Positions 16,249 through 25,212 of a DNA stretch of 64,000 bases are shown piece after piece. The notes under the pieces were generated by a model. The model did no database searches. It was not told the origin of the DNA and saw only the letters and a program-made list of their open reading frames with translations. This DNA is from Oscillospiraceae bacterium. Its GTDB lineage: Bacteria > Bacillota > Clostridia > Oscillospirales > Acutalibacteraceae. A program made the position numbers and the translations under genes. Each line of letters opens with the position of its first letter. Position 1 is the stretch's first letter. Location of the stretch: assembly GCA_031271865.1 (NCBI GenBank), contig JAISUW010000041.1, positions 47,748-111,747 on the forward strand. Reading direction: 5' to 3'.

Positions 16249-18117
16249 TTATTTCTTAATGATAGCCCCAAACTTGCAGGCAGCCATACACGCACCGCAC
16301 TTGATGCACTTAGAGGTATCAATCGTGTGCGGATTCTTGACCGTGCCGTCGATGGCACCCACCGGGCAATTGCGCTTGCAGAGGGTGCAGCCCTTGCACT
16401 TCTCTGCGATGATGAAGTAGTTCAGCAAGGCCTTGCAGACACCGGCCGGACACTTCTTATATTTCACATGGGCAAGGTACTCGTCCGGGAATGCTTTCAT
16501 GGTGGCAAGCACCGGATTGGGGGCGGTCTGCCCCAAGCCGCACAGGGAGTTCTCTTTGATGTGCGCGGCAAGTTCTTGGAGTTTCTGCAGATCTTTCTCC
16601 TCGGCTTTGCCCTCGGTGATTTTGTCGAGGATTTCCATCATGCGCTTGGTGCCGATGCGGCAGGGGGTGCATTTGCCGCAACTCTCATCAACCGTGAAGT
16701 CGAGGAAGAAGCGGGCGATGTCCACCATACAGTTGTCTTCGTCCATAACAATCAAGCCGCCGGAGCCCATCATAGAACCGATGGCCGTCAGGTTGTCGTA
16801 GTCAATCGGGGTATCAATCAGACTCTCGGGGATACAGCCGCCGGAGGGTCCGCCGGTCTGCGCGGCCTTGAATTTCTTCCCATTGGGAATGCCGCCGCCG
16901 ATTTCTTCGATAATCTCGCGCAAGGTCGTGCCCATCGGGATTTCGACCAAGCCGGTATTCTTAATCTTTCCGCCCAAGGCAAAGACTTTCGTGCCCTTGG
17001 AACGCTCCGTACCGACAGAGGCAAACCATTCAGCGCCGTTGAGAATAATCTGCGGAACGTTGGCGAAGGTTTCAACGTTGTTCTCCGTAGTGGGTTTGCC
17101 GAAGAGCCCCTTGATGGCGGGATAGGGCGGACGGGGGCGCGGCTCGCCGCGCTTGCCCTCTATGGAGGTCATAAGGGCAGTCTCTTCGCCGCAGACGAAT
17201 GCGCCCGCACCCAAACGCACGTGCAAATCAAAGCTGAAGCCGGTGCCGAAGATGTCTTCGCCGAGGAGACCGGCGGCTTTCGCGTCTTTGATGGCCTTCT
17301 CCAAGTGGAGGACGGCAATCGGGTACTCGGCGCGGACGTAGACATAGCCCTCATCAGAGCCTGTCGCATAGCCGCAGAGCGCCATGGCTTCCACGACGGC
17401 GTGCGGGTCGCCCTCCAAAACGGAGCGGTCCATAAATGCACCCGGGTCGCCCTCATCGGCATTGCAGACCACATACTTCTTGCCGGGGGGTTGGGCAGCG
17501 GTGAAAGACCACTTTGTGCCGGTCGGGAAACCGCCGCCGCCGCGCCCGCGCAGACCGCTGTCTTTCATGGTCTGAATGACATCGGCGGGCTGCATTGCGG
17601 TGAGGGCCTTGGCGAGGGCTTGGTAGCCGTCCATAGCCAAGTACTGATCGAGGTTCTCGGGGTCAATCACACCGCAGTTGCGCAGCGCCACACGCTTTTG
17701 CTTACGGTAAAACGCCGTCTTGGAGAGCGGGAGGACTTCCCCGTCCCGGGCTTCCCCTGTGGCGGCGCCGATGGTGTATTCCTGCACAACCTGCCCGTTG
17801 GCGAGGTGCTTGTGCGCAACGGTGAGTGCCTTTTGGGCATCCATCTTGACGTAGGTGACTTTCTCTTGACCGGGCGCATAGACTTCTACGATAGGCTCAT
17901 ATTGGCACATACCGATACAGCCGGTCTCCTCAATCAGGATGTCGGTCTTGCCCAAGGCGGCGACTTCCTTGCGGAGGGTCTCCAGCACAGGGCGGGCACC
18001 TGCGGCGATGCCGCAAGTGGCATAGCCCACAACGACGCGCAGCGCAACGCTGCCTTCGCCGGGGATAAAGGATTTCTTCGCCGCTTCACGGCGGGCGTTG
18101 AGTTCTTGTACGGTCAT
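16249..18117 (-). CDS. hydB: Hydrogenase NADH-binding subunit HydB (NuoF-like)
   Basis: FMN- and NADH-binding subunit of the trimeric hydrogenase. The 622-residue product has an N-terminal thioredoxin-like [2Fe-2S] domain (VVGYATCGIAAG, ETGCIGMCQ), a NuoF core with RGRGGGGFPTGTKW and a CNADEGDPGAF flavin/NADH site, the SCGKCTPCRIGTKR cluster motif, and a C-terminal pair of ferredoxin motifs (CKGCTLCKRNCP, CIKCGACMAAC). Its ATG shares one base with the hydC stop codon (TAATG), and hydA starts 18 bases downstream. Confidence 0.94.
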   Translation of the reverse strand: MTVQELNARREAAKKSFIPGEGSVALRVVVGYATCGIAAGARPVLETLRKEVAALGKTDILIEETGCIGMCQYEPIVEVYAPGQEKVTYVKMDAQKALTVAHKHLANGQVVQEYTIGAATGEARDGEVLPLSKTAFYRKQKRVALRNCGVIDPENLDQYLAMDGYQALAKALTAMQPADVIQTMKDSGLRGRGGGGFPTGTKWSFTAAQPPGKKYVVCNADEGDPGAFMDRSVLEGDPHAVVEAMALCGYATGSDEGYVYVRAEYPIAVLHLEKAIKDAKAAGLLGEDIFGTGFSFDLHVRLGAGAFVCGEETALMTSIEGKRGEPRPRPPYPAIKGLFGKPTTENNVETFANVPQIILNGAEWFASVGTERSKGTKVFALGGKIKNTGLVEIPMGTTLREIIEEIGGGIPNGKKFKAAQTGGPSGGCIPESLIDTPIDYDNLTAIGSMMGSGGLIVMDEDNCMVDIARFFLDFTVDESCGKCTPCRIGTKRMMEILDKITEGKAEEKDLQKLQELAAHIKENSLCGLGQTAPNPVLATMKAFPDEYLAHVKYKKCPAGVCKALLNYFIIAEKCKGCTLCKRNCPVGAIDGTVKNPHTIDTSKCIKCGACMAACKFGAIIKK

Positions 18118-18629
18118 TACGCAATGCCCTCCATCTTCTTGTACTTTTCGAGGATGCCGGCAAGCATATCGGGTTTCAGGTTGCCGTAGACTTCATCGCC
18201 AATCATCATAACGGGAGCCAAACCGCAGGCACCGATGCAGCGGCAGGCCTCGAGAGAGAACACACCGTCCGGTGTGCATTCGCCGGGTCCGATGCCCAGA
18301 AGCTCCTGCAAGTGCTCAAATACAGCTTGCGCACCCTTCACGTAGCAAGCCGTGCCGAGGCATACACTGATCGGATGCTTCCCGGCAGGGGAGAGCGCAA
18401 ACTGCGCATAGAACGTACTCACGCCGTACACTTTCTCCAGTGGGATGTCCATCCCGTCCGCAATCATGACCTGCACCTCGAACGGCAGGTACCCGTAGAT
18501 GCTCTGTGCCTTCTGCATGACAGTCATGAGCTGTGACGGGTCGTCCTTGTAGGACGCTATCACGGCATTCAATTGTGCTTCCTGCTCCGGCGTGCCGCTG
18601 AACGGGATTTTGCTGATTTTCTTGACCAT
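18117..18629 (-). CDS. hydC: Hydrogenase subunit HydC (NuoE-like [2Fe-2S] protein)
   Basis: The 170-residue NuoE-type subunit with four cluster cysteines visible as CLGTACYVKGA and CRCIGACG. The N-terminal helical region contains SIYGYLPFEVQ, typical of the family. The frame is open up to 18746, but the start at 18629 is preferred because AAGGAGG stands 11 bases upstream and the longer N-terminus has no family match. First gene of hydCBA. Confidence 0.92.
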   Translation of the reverse strand: MVKKISKIPFSGTPEQEAQLNAVIASYKDDPSQLMTVMQKAQSIYGYLPFEVQVMIADGMDIPLEKVYGVSTFYAQFALSPAGKHPISVCLGTACYVKGAQAVFEHLQELLGIGPGECTPDGVFSLEACRCIGACGLAPVMMIGDEVYGNLKPDMLAGILEKYKKMEGIA

Positions 18630-18758
18630 GCGCCGTTGTTCCTCCTTATGTATTCCGGCAAGCCTGCCGGGGAAATATATATTCCATATAGGAAATATTA
18701 CGGCAATCCATATCGAACCGAACCGTGCGCCTTGAAATACAAACACGATTCATGGCAT

Positions 18759-18787
18759 ATTATAACATATCGGACAAACAAATGCAA
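18759..18787 (-). promoter_or_regulatory. Housekeeping promoter of hydCBA
   Basis: Minus strand TTGCAT, 17-base spacer, TATAAT, about 130 bases upstream of hydC. The rest of the gap between hydC and the DUF4097 gene (18630-19031) holds the two inverted repeats listed next and no gene that I can support. Confidence 0.82.
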
Positions 18788-18897
18788 GGGTTTGAGGCGA
18801 AAGTTAGCGGCAACTAATTCTGTTTTGGGATTTTGTCGGTTTTTCTCCCTGCTTTTATCTGCGTTTTGGGCAGTTTGTCCGATGTAAGCATACACAA

Positions 18898-18929
18898 AAA
18901 CGTTTTGCACAGAAATCTGCAAAACGTTT
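18898..18929 (-). terminator. 12-base perfect inverted repeat, possible second terminator
   Basis: AAACGTTTTGCA and its exact complement TGCAAAACGTTT flank an eight-base loop; on the minus strand it is followed by TTTTTGTG. It could back up the GC-rich terminator upstream on that strand, or be a protein-binding dyad near the hyd promoter. Confidence 0.5.
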
Positions 18930-18989
18930 CCCTGTTTATCTGTAAGCTAGCCCGAAAACGTCCGGGACGGAAATGCTTCACAAAATGCC

Positions 18990-19021
18990 GCGGGCGGGAG
19001 TCCGATGCCGCCCCCGCCCGC
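18990..19021 (-). terminator. Terminator after the padR operon
   Basis: Nine-base GC stem GCGGGCGGG/CCCGCCCGC ten bases after the DUF4097 stop, followed on the minus strand by GGCATTTTGTG. Confidence 0.65.
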
Positions 19022-19031
19022 CGGTGTGTTT

Positions 19032-20222
19032 CTATGGCAGCTGAGGCGGCGGCGGATCCGGGAAATCAGAAGGTTCCGGGACGTCAATAGAGGAAGAGGC
19101 GTAGCCTGTGAGGTTCGGCAATCCGGCAGTGTCCTCGGCAGTAACGGTCACATTACCGCTTGCCGTAACAAAGGAGAGTTTGGCTGCATCCGCTTTGGGG
19201 TAGGAGAGGGCATCGCCTCTAATCTCCGCCCCGAAGAAGCGCAATGCGCCGGAGATGGTATTAGCGGCAAGGGCATAGTCTGCCCCCTTTAAAGCAACCG
19301 CAATGTCGCCGGAGATGGTTTCGGCTTTCAGTCCGCCGGTGACGGAATCAAGGGCGGCGCCGACCGTTCCGGAGGCACTGTAAATATCGGCCGCGCCGAC
19401 GGCTGCGGCAGATATATGGATGTCGCCGGAGACCGTTTCCACATCCAACGCGCCGGTGACCGAAGCAAAGGCTGCATCGATCTTTCCGGAGGATGCGTCG
19501 AGATCGACCGCACCGACATCGGCGCACTGCACGCTTATGCCGCCGGAAATTGTATTGATTTTCAGTAGCTCGCCGACGGTTTCTGCGGTACCCATGATTT
19601 GCCCGGAGGCGCTTACCGCTTGGATGGTTTGTGCTGTTTCGGCGGTATTAAAAGTAATGTCACCGGATACCGTCTCCAGTCGAAGCGAAGTGATGCGGTC
19701 GGCTTCCGGCATTTCGATGCGACCGCTCGCCGTTTGGATGGAGCAGGTCTTGACCTGTCCCGCTTCCCCGCTGAGTGCGGGAACCGTAATGTCTCCGGAA
19801 ACGGTTGTTAAAGCCAGTGCATCAACAGTTCCGGCGGGGACATAAATCTTGCACCAACCCGGCTCGTCGCTGATAAAGCCGAAGTTGAATACGGCAATCC
19901 CCGTTTCCTTCTCCGCAGCGGTCAAGATGCCGTCATGCACATCAAATTGCGGGGCGGCGATGCTCTCCGGTAGGTACATATCGATGCCGTAGCTGTCGGA
20001 AACGATAATGGTCAGAGCCATGGAAAGCCCGTCAAATCGAATGTCATGGAAGGGTTCCAAATCCATATCGGTGATGTGATACTCTTGCCCATGCACTATC
20101 TTCAGGGTGCGCCCTTCGCGGGTAATGGCAAAGCTGCCGCCGTCTTTTGCCAGACCGATACTGAGCAGTACGGCACCGAGGACGACGGTACCGATGGCAA
20201 GCCAAAGGAAGATTTTCTTCAT
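19032..20222 (-). CDS. DUF4097 family surface-type beta-repeat protein
   Basis: A 396-residue protein with an N-terminal membrane anchor (MKKIFLWLAIGTVVLGAVLL) and a large outside part made of short repeated beta strands, each with a phrase such as ETVSGDI or TISGDI followed by an SASG-type phrase. DUF4097 proteins are often encoded with a PadR regulator and a DUF1700 membrane protein, as here, and are thought to act at the cell envelope; the exact role is unknown. Its ATG overlaps the DUF1700 stop by four bases. Confidence 0.85.
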   Translation of the reverse strand: MKKIFLWLAIGTVVLGAVLLSIGLAKDGGSFAITREGRTLKIVHGQEYHITDMDLEPFHDIRFDGLSMALTIIVSDSYGIDMYLPESIAAPQFDVHDGILTAAEKETGIAVFNFGFISDEPGWCKIYVPAGTVDALALTTVSGDITVPALSGEAGQVKTCSIQTASGRIEMPEADRITSLRLETVSGDITFNTAETAQTIQAVSASGQIMGTAETVGELLKINTISGGISVQCADVGAVDLDASSGKIDAAFASVTGALDVETVSGDIHISAAAVGAADIYSASGTVGAALDSVTGGLKAETISGDIAVALKGADYALAANTISGALRFFGAEIRGDALSYPKADAAKLSFVTASGNVTVTAEDTAGLPNLTGYASSSIDVPEPSDFPDPPPPQLP

Positions 20223-20815
20223 TTCTTAGCCCTCCGCAAGATGATGTTGCTCACCGCTTTTGCGATGGCGTTGAATGACCGGCGGGAGAATACCCATATG
20301 CCGGCTGACAGGAGCAGCCCCAATCCGAACAGCAGCAGACTCCCCCCGAGGATGGTCAACGCCGACCAGATGCCCTGCGGCAGTAGGACGAGCCCGAGGA
20401 TGGTTCCGGCAATCCCGCCGACCGCGCCGGCTAAGGCTGCTGCCGTTATGCCCAGATAAGCCGCCAAGAGAACACCGACAAGGGATAGGATGAGGACGGC
20501 AATCCCTATGGCAAGCGGCAGGGCAATCGGCGCGGAAAAAAGTGCCAGGATGGAAATCCAGATTTTGTGCAGGTCACTCTTTCCTGCGCGGGCGGCTTCG
20601 GCGGCAGGGTGCGGCACATTGGAGGGTTGCGCGGCGAAAGCAGCGAGGATTTGCGCCGCAGTCTCTTTGGGGCTGCCGAGGGACGCAATGGCCGCTTGGG
20701 TATCCTCCGCCTCTTCCAAGAATTCGGTGTAGTATGCCAAGGCGTTTGCACTTTCGGTGTCCGGGAGGGGACGCAAGTGCTGCGCCAACTCCGTGAGGTA
20801 TGCTTCTTTCATCAT
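20219..20815 (-). CDS. DUF1700 family membrane protein
   Basis: A 198-residue protein. The N-terminus (LTELAQHLRPLPDTESANALAYYTEFLEEA) matches the DUF1700/HAAS signalling-type region, and the C-terminal half carries several hydrophobic segments. It overlaps both neighbours by four bases (ATGA), showing tight coupling with padR and the DUF4097 gene. In related operons this protein is proposed to pass membrane signals to the regulator; that is inference here. Confidence 0.82.
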   Translation of the reverse strand: MMKEAYLTELAQHLRPLPDTESANALAYYTEFLEEAEDTQAAIASLGSPKETAAQILAAFAAQPSNVPHPAAEAARAGKSDLHKIWISILALFSAPIALPLAIGIAVLILSLVGVLLAAYLGITAAALAGAVGGIAGTILGLVLLPQGIWSALTILGGSLLLFGLGLLLSAGIWVFSRRSFNAIAKAVSNIILRRAKK

Positions 20816-21138
20816 GGTTCGGTGCCCTCCGTTTCAGCCAAGAATTGATCGATGCAGGTTTTAAAACAGTGCCAACCTCGCTTGCTTTTGGCAAGCTTTT
20901 CGGCTCCCGCCGGCGTGAGTTTGTAGTAGCGGCGGTTGCGTCCGTCGTGCGCTTCGTCATAGGTATCGAGCGCACCCTCCGTCTGTAGGCGGCGCAGAAC
21001 AGGGTAGATGCCGGATTCGGCGATGTCAAACCAATCCCGTATGTGGTGCGTCAGCTCATAGCCGTATTTCGCACCGCTGCCCAACTCGCCCAGTACCAGC
21101 AGCTCCAAAAGCGCTCCGCCAAGTGGAATATATGCCAT
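20812..21138 (-). CDS. PadR family transcriptional regulator
   Basis: A 108-residue winged-helix regulator: GALLELLVLGELGSG, KYGYELTHHI and SGIYPVLRRLQTEGAL are classic PadR features, and YYKLTPAGAEKL is the wing. The start at 21138 has AGGAG seven bases upstream; the longer frame into the AT-rich promoter region is rejected. It probably represses its own operon. Confidence 0.9.
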   Translation of the reverse strand: MAYIPLGGALLELLVLGELGSGAKYGYELTHHIRDWFDIAESGIYPVLRRLQTEGALDTYDEAHDGRNRRYYKLTPAGAEKLAKSKRGWHCFKTCIDQFLAETEGTEP

Positions 21139-21177
21139 GTATCTTCTCCTTTCGTGTAATATTGCTTTATTTACTAT

Positions 21178-21206
21178 ATTATACATCATATAATATTGTT
21201 TGTCAA
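21178..21206 (-). promoter_or_regulatory. Consensus promoter of the padR operon
   Basis: Minus strand TTGACA, 17-base spacer, TATAAT. The AT-rich segment around and after the -10 (ATATAGTAAATAAAGCAATATTA) is a plausible PadR binding region. Confidence 0.88.
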
Positions 21207-21333
21207 GTATTATTTTTATTATTATCATATTATTCATTCTGTGTTATTATTTTATTCACTATATTATTGTTTTCATAGCCAACCCCATCCGCCTCGTTTC
21301 TGGTATGGGGGCGGCGCGTTGTCCCCCGCCGGC

Positions 21334-21409
21334 TACGCATAGCAGGTTATCCTTTGGAATCACCTGTTACGCGTAATCGGTTGCCCCTTGGAGTAACTTG
21401 TTACGCGTA
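21334..21409. repeat. TACGCGTA-type palindromic repeats (class 4), 34-base period
   Basis: Copies of TACGCATA/TACGCGTA at 21334-21341, 21368-21375 and 21402-21409, exactly 34 bases apart, in a unit that also repeats TCCTTTGGAATCACCTG / CCCCTTGGAGTAACTTG. The same class stands before plsX at the left end of the window. Confidence 0.8.
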
Positions 21410-21418
21410 GCCGGTTAC

Positions 21419-21457
21419 TCGGCGGTTCGCGAACCGCCGATGGGCTTCGCGAAGCCC
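21419..21457. repeat. TTCGCGAA-centred palindromes (class 2), two copies
   Basis: A perfect 22-base palindrome at 21419-21440 (11-base arm TCGGCGGTTCG) and a 16-base one at 21442-21457 (arm GGGCTTCG). Arms differ, but the centre TTCGCGAA is constant. Two more copies lie at the right end of the window. Confidence 0.85.
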
Positions 21458-21470
21458 CCTGCGGTAGCTT

Positions 21471-21500
21471 TTTTTTGTTACCAATTGTAACTATTGGGCA
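21471..21500. repeat. Isolated fragment resembling the 45.5 kb tandem repeat
   Basis: TTTTTTGTTACCAATTGTAAC closely resembles TTTTTTGTTACCGATTGTTAC, the core of the 93-96 base tandem repeat downstream of ruvC. Nothing else of that repeat is seen here. Confidence 0.5.
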
Positions 21501-21515
21501 TACGCACAAAGCACA

Positions 21516-21538
21516 GGGGTCGGGAAAGACCCGACCCC
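21516..21538 (-). terminator. Terminator after the ABC exporter operon
   Basis: Nine-base perfect stem GGGGTCGGG/CCCGACCCC with loop AAAGA, followed on the minus strand by TGTGCTTTGTG; it lies about 30 bases beyond the stop of the last ABC gene. Confidence 0.65.
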
Positions 21539-21566
21539 TATACTTTGTACTGTTTCCTATTCCCTG

Positions 21567-23483
21567 TCATGCCGCTCGTTCAAACTGGGAGTTATAGAGA
21601 TTGGCATAGAAGCCGCCGGCGGCGAGGAGCTCATCGTGGGTACCCTGCTCCACGATGTCGCCGTGGTTGAGGCAGAGGATGAGGTCGGCGTTGCGGATCG
21701 TAGAGAGCCGGTGCGCTATAATAAAGGACGTGCGGCCTTTCATGAGGTTATCCATGGCTTTCTGGATGAGAATCTCCGTGCGGGTATCTACACTGGAGGT
21801 GGCCTCGTCTAAGATAAGCACACGCGGATTGGCGAGGACGGCGCGGGCGATGGTCAGGAGCTGCTTTTGGCCTTGGGAGATGTTGTTGGCTTCCTCATTG
21901 ATTTCCATGCGGTAGCCGTCCGGGAGGGCGCGAATGAAAGCGTGCGCCTGCGCGGTTTTGGCGGCGGCTTTCACTTCCTCATGTGTTGCGTCCAGTTTGC
22001 CGTAGCGGATGTTGTCCTCTATGGTGGCTTTTGTGAGCCAAGTATCTTGCAGAACCATCCCGAGGCAATCGCGGACAGCACTACGCGGGTAGTCGGCTAT
22101 GTTGCGGCCGTCAATATATATGGCACCGCCCGTCAGCTCATGGAAGCGCATGAGGAGCTTTACGAGAGTCGTTTTGCCGGCACCGGTAGGACCGACAATC
22201 GCAACCTTCTGCCCGGCTTTCACATCGGCGGAGAAGTCCTTGATGACAATCTCATCGCTGTCCTCGTAGCCGAAGCGGACGTGTTCGAAGCGGACACTGC
22301 CCTCCAATGCAGCGCAGTCCGGGAAGTCGCCGGGGTCGGCGGGTTCTGTCATCTCAGGCTCAGCCAAGAACTCGAAGACGCGCTCTGCCGCCGCACCGGT
22401 CTGCTGGAAAGTACTCATGAGCTGCGAGAGCTGCATGAGCGGCTGGTTGAACTGCCGGATATACATGATGAACTCCGTGATGGCACCCACGCCCAGTGTA
22501 CCGCCCAGCGCGAGCTTGGCACCTAAGATACATACGATGACATAGTTTAGGTTCCCGACTACAGAGGCGATGGGATGCATCAGTCCGGAAAGGAACTGCG
22601 CTTTCCAGGCGGCATCCCGGAGCTTGTTATTTTGCTCGTCGAACTCCGCGATGGTCTTTTCCTCCGCCCCATAGGCACGGACGACCATCTGCCCGGCATA
22701 GGCTTCCTCTATGGTGCCGTTGGTGCTGCCGAGGTAATCCTGCTGCGCCTTGAAGTGTTTCTGGGAAAACTTGACGATGAGCATGACGGACAGCAGCATT
22801 ACCGGGACTATGGCAATCGCCGCGAGAGCCATCGTCCACTGCGTGGCGAACATCATAATCAGGATACCCACCAATAGAGTGCCACTGTGGACAATCTCCC
22901 CCAAGCCTTGGTTCAGGGTCTGGTTGAGTGTGTCCACATCATTGGTTATGCGGGAGAGGACATCCCCATGGCTCACGCGGTTGAAGTAAGCCACCGGCAG
23001 ACGGTCAATCTTGCGGATCAGTTGGAGTCGCAAGTCATAGCTTACGGAGGTAGCAACCTTGGCGAATATCAGACCCTGCAGAATCCAGAGGAGCATAGAG
23101 GAGCTATACAAAAGGATGGAATTGCGTACATAGTGCCACAGTTCGCCGGCGGCGGAGAAATCGATCCCCGGGCCTCCGGCTAACTTGGATTGGAAGCCGT
23201 TGAAGAGAATGGTGGTGCTGTCGCCGATTTGGCGCGGCCCTAAGATGGAGAGAGCCGTCGAGAGGAACGTCAGCACCACGCCTACCAGGAGCGGCAGCTT
23301 ATACTTGCCGAGGTAGCTGAGCAGCTTCTTATAGGCTGCCTTGGCATCGCGGGCTTTTTCCACGGGGATTCCGGCACCGTGTCCTCTGCCGGGACCGGGA
23401 CCGAAGTGCCGCGGGTTGGAGCCGGGACGCACAACCCTGCCGGGAGGGGGAACTGTCGGGGGTTGCGATGGTTTGTTAGGCAT
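21567..23483 (-). CDS. ABC exporter, fused membrane and ATPase domains (second subunit)
   Basis: The 638-residue half transporter has a Pro-rich N-terminal tail (NKPSQPPTVPPPGR), six predicted membrane helices (about residues 60-345) and an ATPase domain with Walker A GPTGAGKTT, signature NNISQGQKQ and Walker B VLILDEATSS with the catalytic glutamate. The start at 23483 overlaps the previous gene by eight bases; the longer frame to 23534 is rejected. With the upstream gene it forms a heterodimeric multidrug/lipid-type exporter. The substrate is unknown; a MarR-type regulator in the operon suggests a toxic or drug-like inducer. Confidence 0.88.
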   Translation of the reverse strand: MPNKPSQPPTVPPPGRVVRPGSNPRHFGPGPGRGHGAGIPVEKARDAKAAYKKLLSYLGKYKLPLLVGVVLTFLSTALSILGPRQIGDSTTILFNGFQSKLAGGPGIDFSAAGELWHYVRNSILLYSSSMLLWILQGLIFAKVATSVSYDLRLQLIRKIDRLPVAYFNRVSHGDVLSRITNDVDTLNQTLNQGLGEIVHSGTLLVGILIMMFATQWTMALAAIAIVPVMLLSVMLIVKFSQKHFKAQQDYLGSTNGTIEEAYAGQMVVRAYGAEEKTIAEFDEQNNKLRDAAWKAQFLSGLMHPIASVVGNLNYVIVCILGAKLALGGTLGVGAITEFIMYIRQFNQPLMQLSQLMSTFQQTGAAAERVFEFLAEPEMTEPADPGDFPDCAALEGSVRFEHVRFGYEDSDEIVIKDFSADVKAGQKVAIVGPTGAGKTTLVKLLMRFHELTGGAIYIDGRNIADYPRSAVRDCLGMVLQDTWLTKATIEDNIRYGKLDATHEEVKAAAKTAQAHAFIRALPDGYRMEINEEANNISQGQKQLLTIARAVLANPRVLILDEATSSVDTRTEILIQKAMDNLMKGRTSFIIAHRLSTIRNADLILCLNHGDIVEQGTHDELLAAGGFYANLYNSQFERAA

Positions 23484-25212
23484 TTTCCAAATCCTCCTTG
23501 CTGAGCTGACTTTCGGCAATCTCGCGGTAGACATCGCAGGAAGCGAGAAGCGCTTTATGGGTGCCGCTGCCCACTATCTTTCCTTCATCCAAAACCAGAA
23601 TCTGTTCTGCGTGGAGGATGGTACTCACGCGCTGCGCGACGATGAATACGGTGGCATCCGCCGTATAGGCTTTCAGGGCGCGCCTGAGTGCCGTGTCGGT
23701 CTTATAGTCCAGCGCGGAGAAACTGTCGTCAAAGATATAGATTTCGGGATTGCGAGCTAAGGCGCGGGCGATAGACAAGCGCTGCTTCTGCCCGCCGGAG
23801 AAGTTGGCTCCCCCTTGAGCGACGCGGCCTTGAAGGTCGCCCTCGGTCTCGTGTACGAACTTCTCGGATTGGGCGACCTCGATGGCTTTGCGGACAACGG
23901 TTTCGCTCATTTCCTCCGCGCCGTAGGCCACGTTCTCGGCAATGGTTCCGGAGAAGAGGACGGCCGTCTGGGGGACAAAACCGATGTGCCGCCGCAGTTC
24001 GCTCTGCGGGATGTCACGGATGTCCGTGCCGTTGATTCGGACGGCACCGCCGGTCACGTCATAGAAGCGTTCCAACAGATACACGAGCGTCGACTTGCCG
24101 GAGCCGGTGGCGCCGATGAGCGCGGTCGTCTGCCCCGGCTTGGCGGTAAAGGAGAGCCTCTCCAGCACATCCTCCTCTGCGCCGGCATAGCGGAAAGACA
24201 CGTTGTCAAAAGTTACCTCCGCATGGGTGAAGTCGACGGCTTGGGGCTCTGCGGGGTCTAATACGCTGTTCTCCGTCTCCAGCACTTCCTTCACACGCCC
24301 CAAGGACACGGCGGCGCGGGGGATGTTCACGAACATCATCGCGATGAACATGAAGCTGAATACCACGTGCATGGCGTACTGGATAAAGGCCATCATGTCC
24401 CCGACCGCAAGCGTATCCGCCTGCACCATCTTGCCGCCGTTCCACACCACGAGGATGGTCATGATGTTCATCAGAAAGAAAACGAACGGCATGAGCGAAG
24501 CCATGGCGGAGAATACGAAGCGTTCGGTGTTGCGCAGGTTGCGGGCAGATTCGGCAAAACGCGCCTCCTCATGCTTTTCGTTTCCGAAAGCGCGGACAAC
24601 CAGCAGACCGGTCAGGGATTCGCGGCTCACGAGGTTCAGGCGGTCTATCAGGCCTTGCAACGCCTTGAACTTGGGCAAGACGACAGAGAGCGCCACCAAC
24701 AGCAGCGTGACCATAACGGCAATTGCCAGACCGATGACCCACGACAGCCCCGGCGACTTGCGCAGTGCCATTATCAAGCCGCCGGTACCCATGACGGGCG
24801 CAAAAGCCATCATGCGGATAGCCATCAGAATCAACTGCTCTATCTGCTTGACATCATTTGTAGAGCGCGTGATGAGGCTTGCCGTGCTGAATTTGTCAAT
24901 CTCCCGCTTGGAGAAACCCTGCACCTTTGTGAAGACGGCGCGGCGCAGGTCGCGGGAGAAGCCGGCACTCGTGCGGGCGGACATGAACGACACCGAGGCG
25001 GCGCATATCCCGACCCAGAGGGTCAGCAGGAGCATCTTGCCGCCTTCTTTATATATGTAAGGGAGACCCTGCCCGGCGGCAATTCCGTTGTTGACGATGT
25101 CGCTCATCATGTTGGGCAGTTCCAGCTCGCTGACGGCCTGCGTCGCCAGCAGGAGGAGCGCCAGAATTCCCATGGGCAGGTAAGGTTTGAGGCATTTGAG
25201 TATAGGCTTCAT
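23476..25212 (-). CDS. ABC exporter, fused membrane and ATPase domains (first subunit)
   Basis: The 578-residue partner half transporter with six helices and an ATPase domain: Walker A GATGSGKST, signature FSGGQKQR and Walker B IYIFDDSFSALD. The residue after the Walker B aspartate is Asp instead of the catalytic Glu, the degenerate site expected in one half of a heterodimeric exporter such as TM287/288. Its ATG overlaps the marR stop by four bases. Confidence 0.88.
   Translation of the reverse strand: MKPILKCLKPYLPMGILALLLLATQAVSELELPNMMSDIVNNGIAAGQGLPYIYKEGGKMLLLTLWVGICAASVSFMSARTSAGFSRDLRRAVFTKVQGFSKREIDKFSTASLITRSTNDVKQIEQLILMAIRMMAFAPVMGTGGLIMALRKSPGLSWVIGLAIAVMVTLLLVALSVVLPKFKALQGLIDRLNLVSRESLTGLLVVRAFGNEKHEEARFAESARNLRNTERFVFSAMASLMPFVFFLMNIMTILVVWNGGKMVQADTLAVGDMMAFIQYAMHVVFSFMFIAMMFVNIPRAAVSLGRVKEVLETENSVLDPAEPQAVDFTHAEVTFDNVSFRYAGAEEDVLERLSFTAKPGQTTALIGATGSGKSTLVYLLERFYDVTGGAVRINGTDIRDIPQSELRRHIGFVPQTAVLFSGTIAENVAYGAEEMSETVVRKAIEVAQSEKFVHETEGDLQGRVAQGGANFSGGQKQRLSIARALARNPEIYIFDDSFSALDYKTDTALRRALKAYTADATVFIVAQRVSTILHAEQILVLDEGKIVGSGTHKALLASCDVYREIAESQLSKEDLENA

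Noticed and set aside
15496..18189. 897-residue open frame on the plus strand
   Set aside because: It is exactly antisense to hydA and hydB, which have full cofactor motifs; long antisense frames are common in GC-rich genes and this one has no ribosome site or family features.
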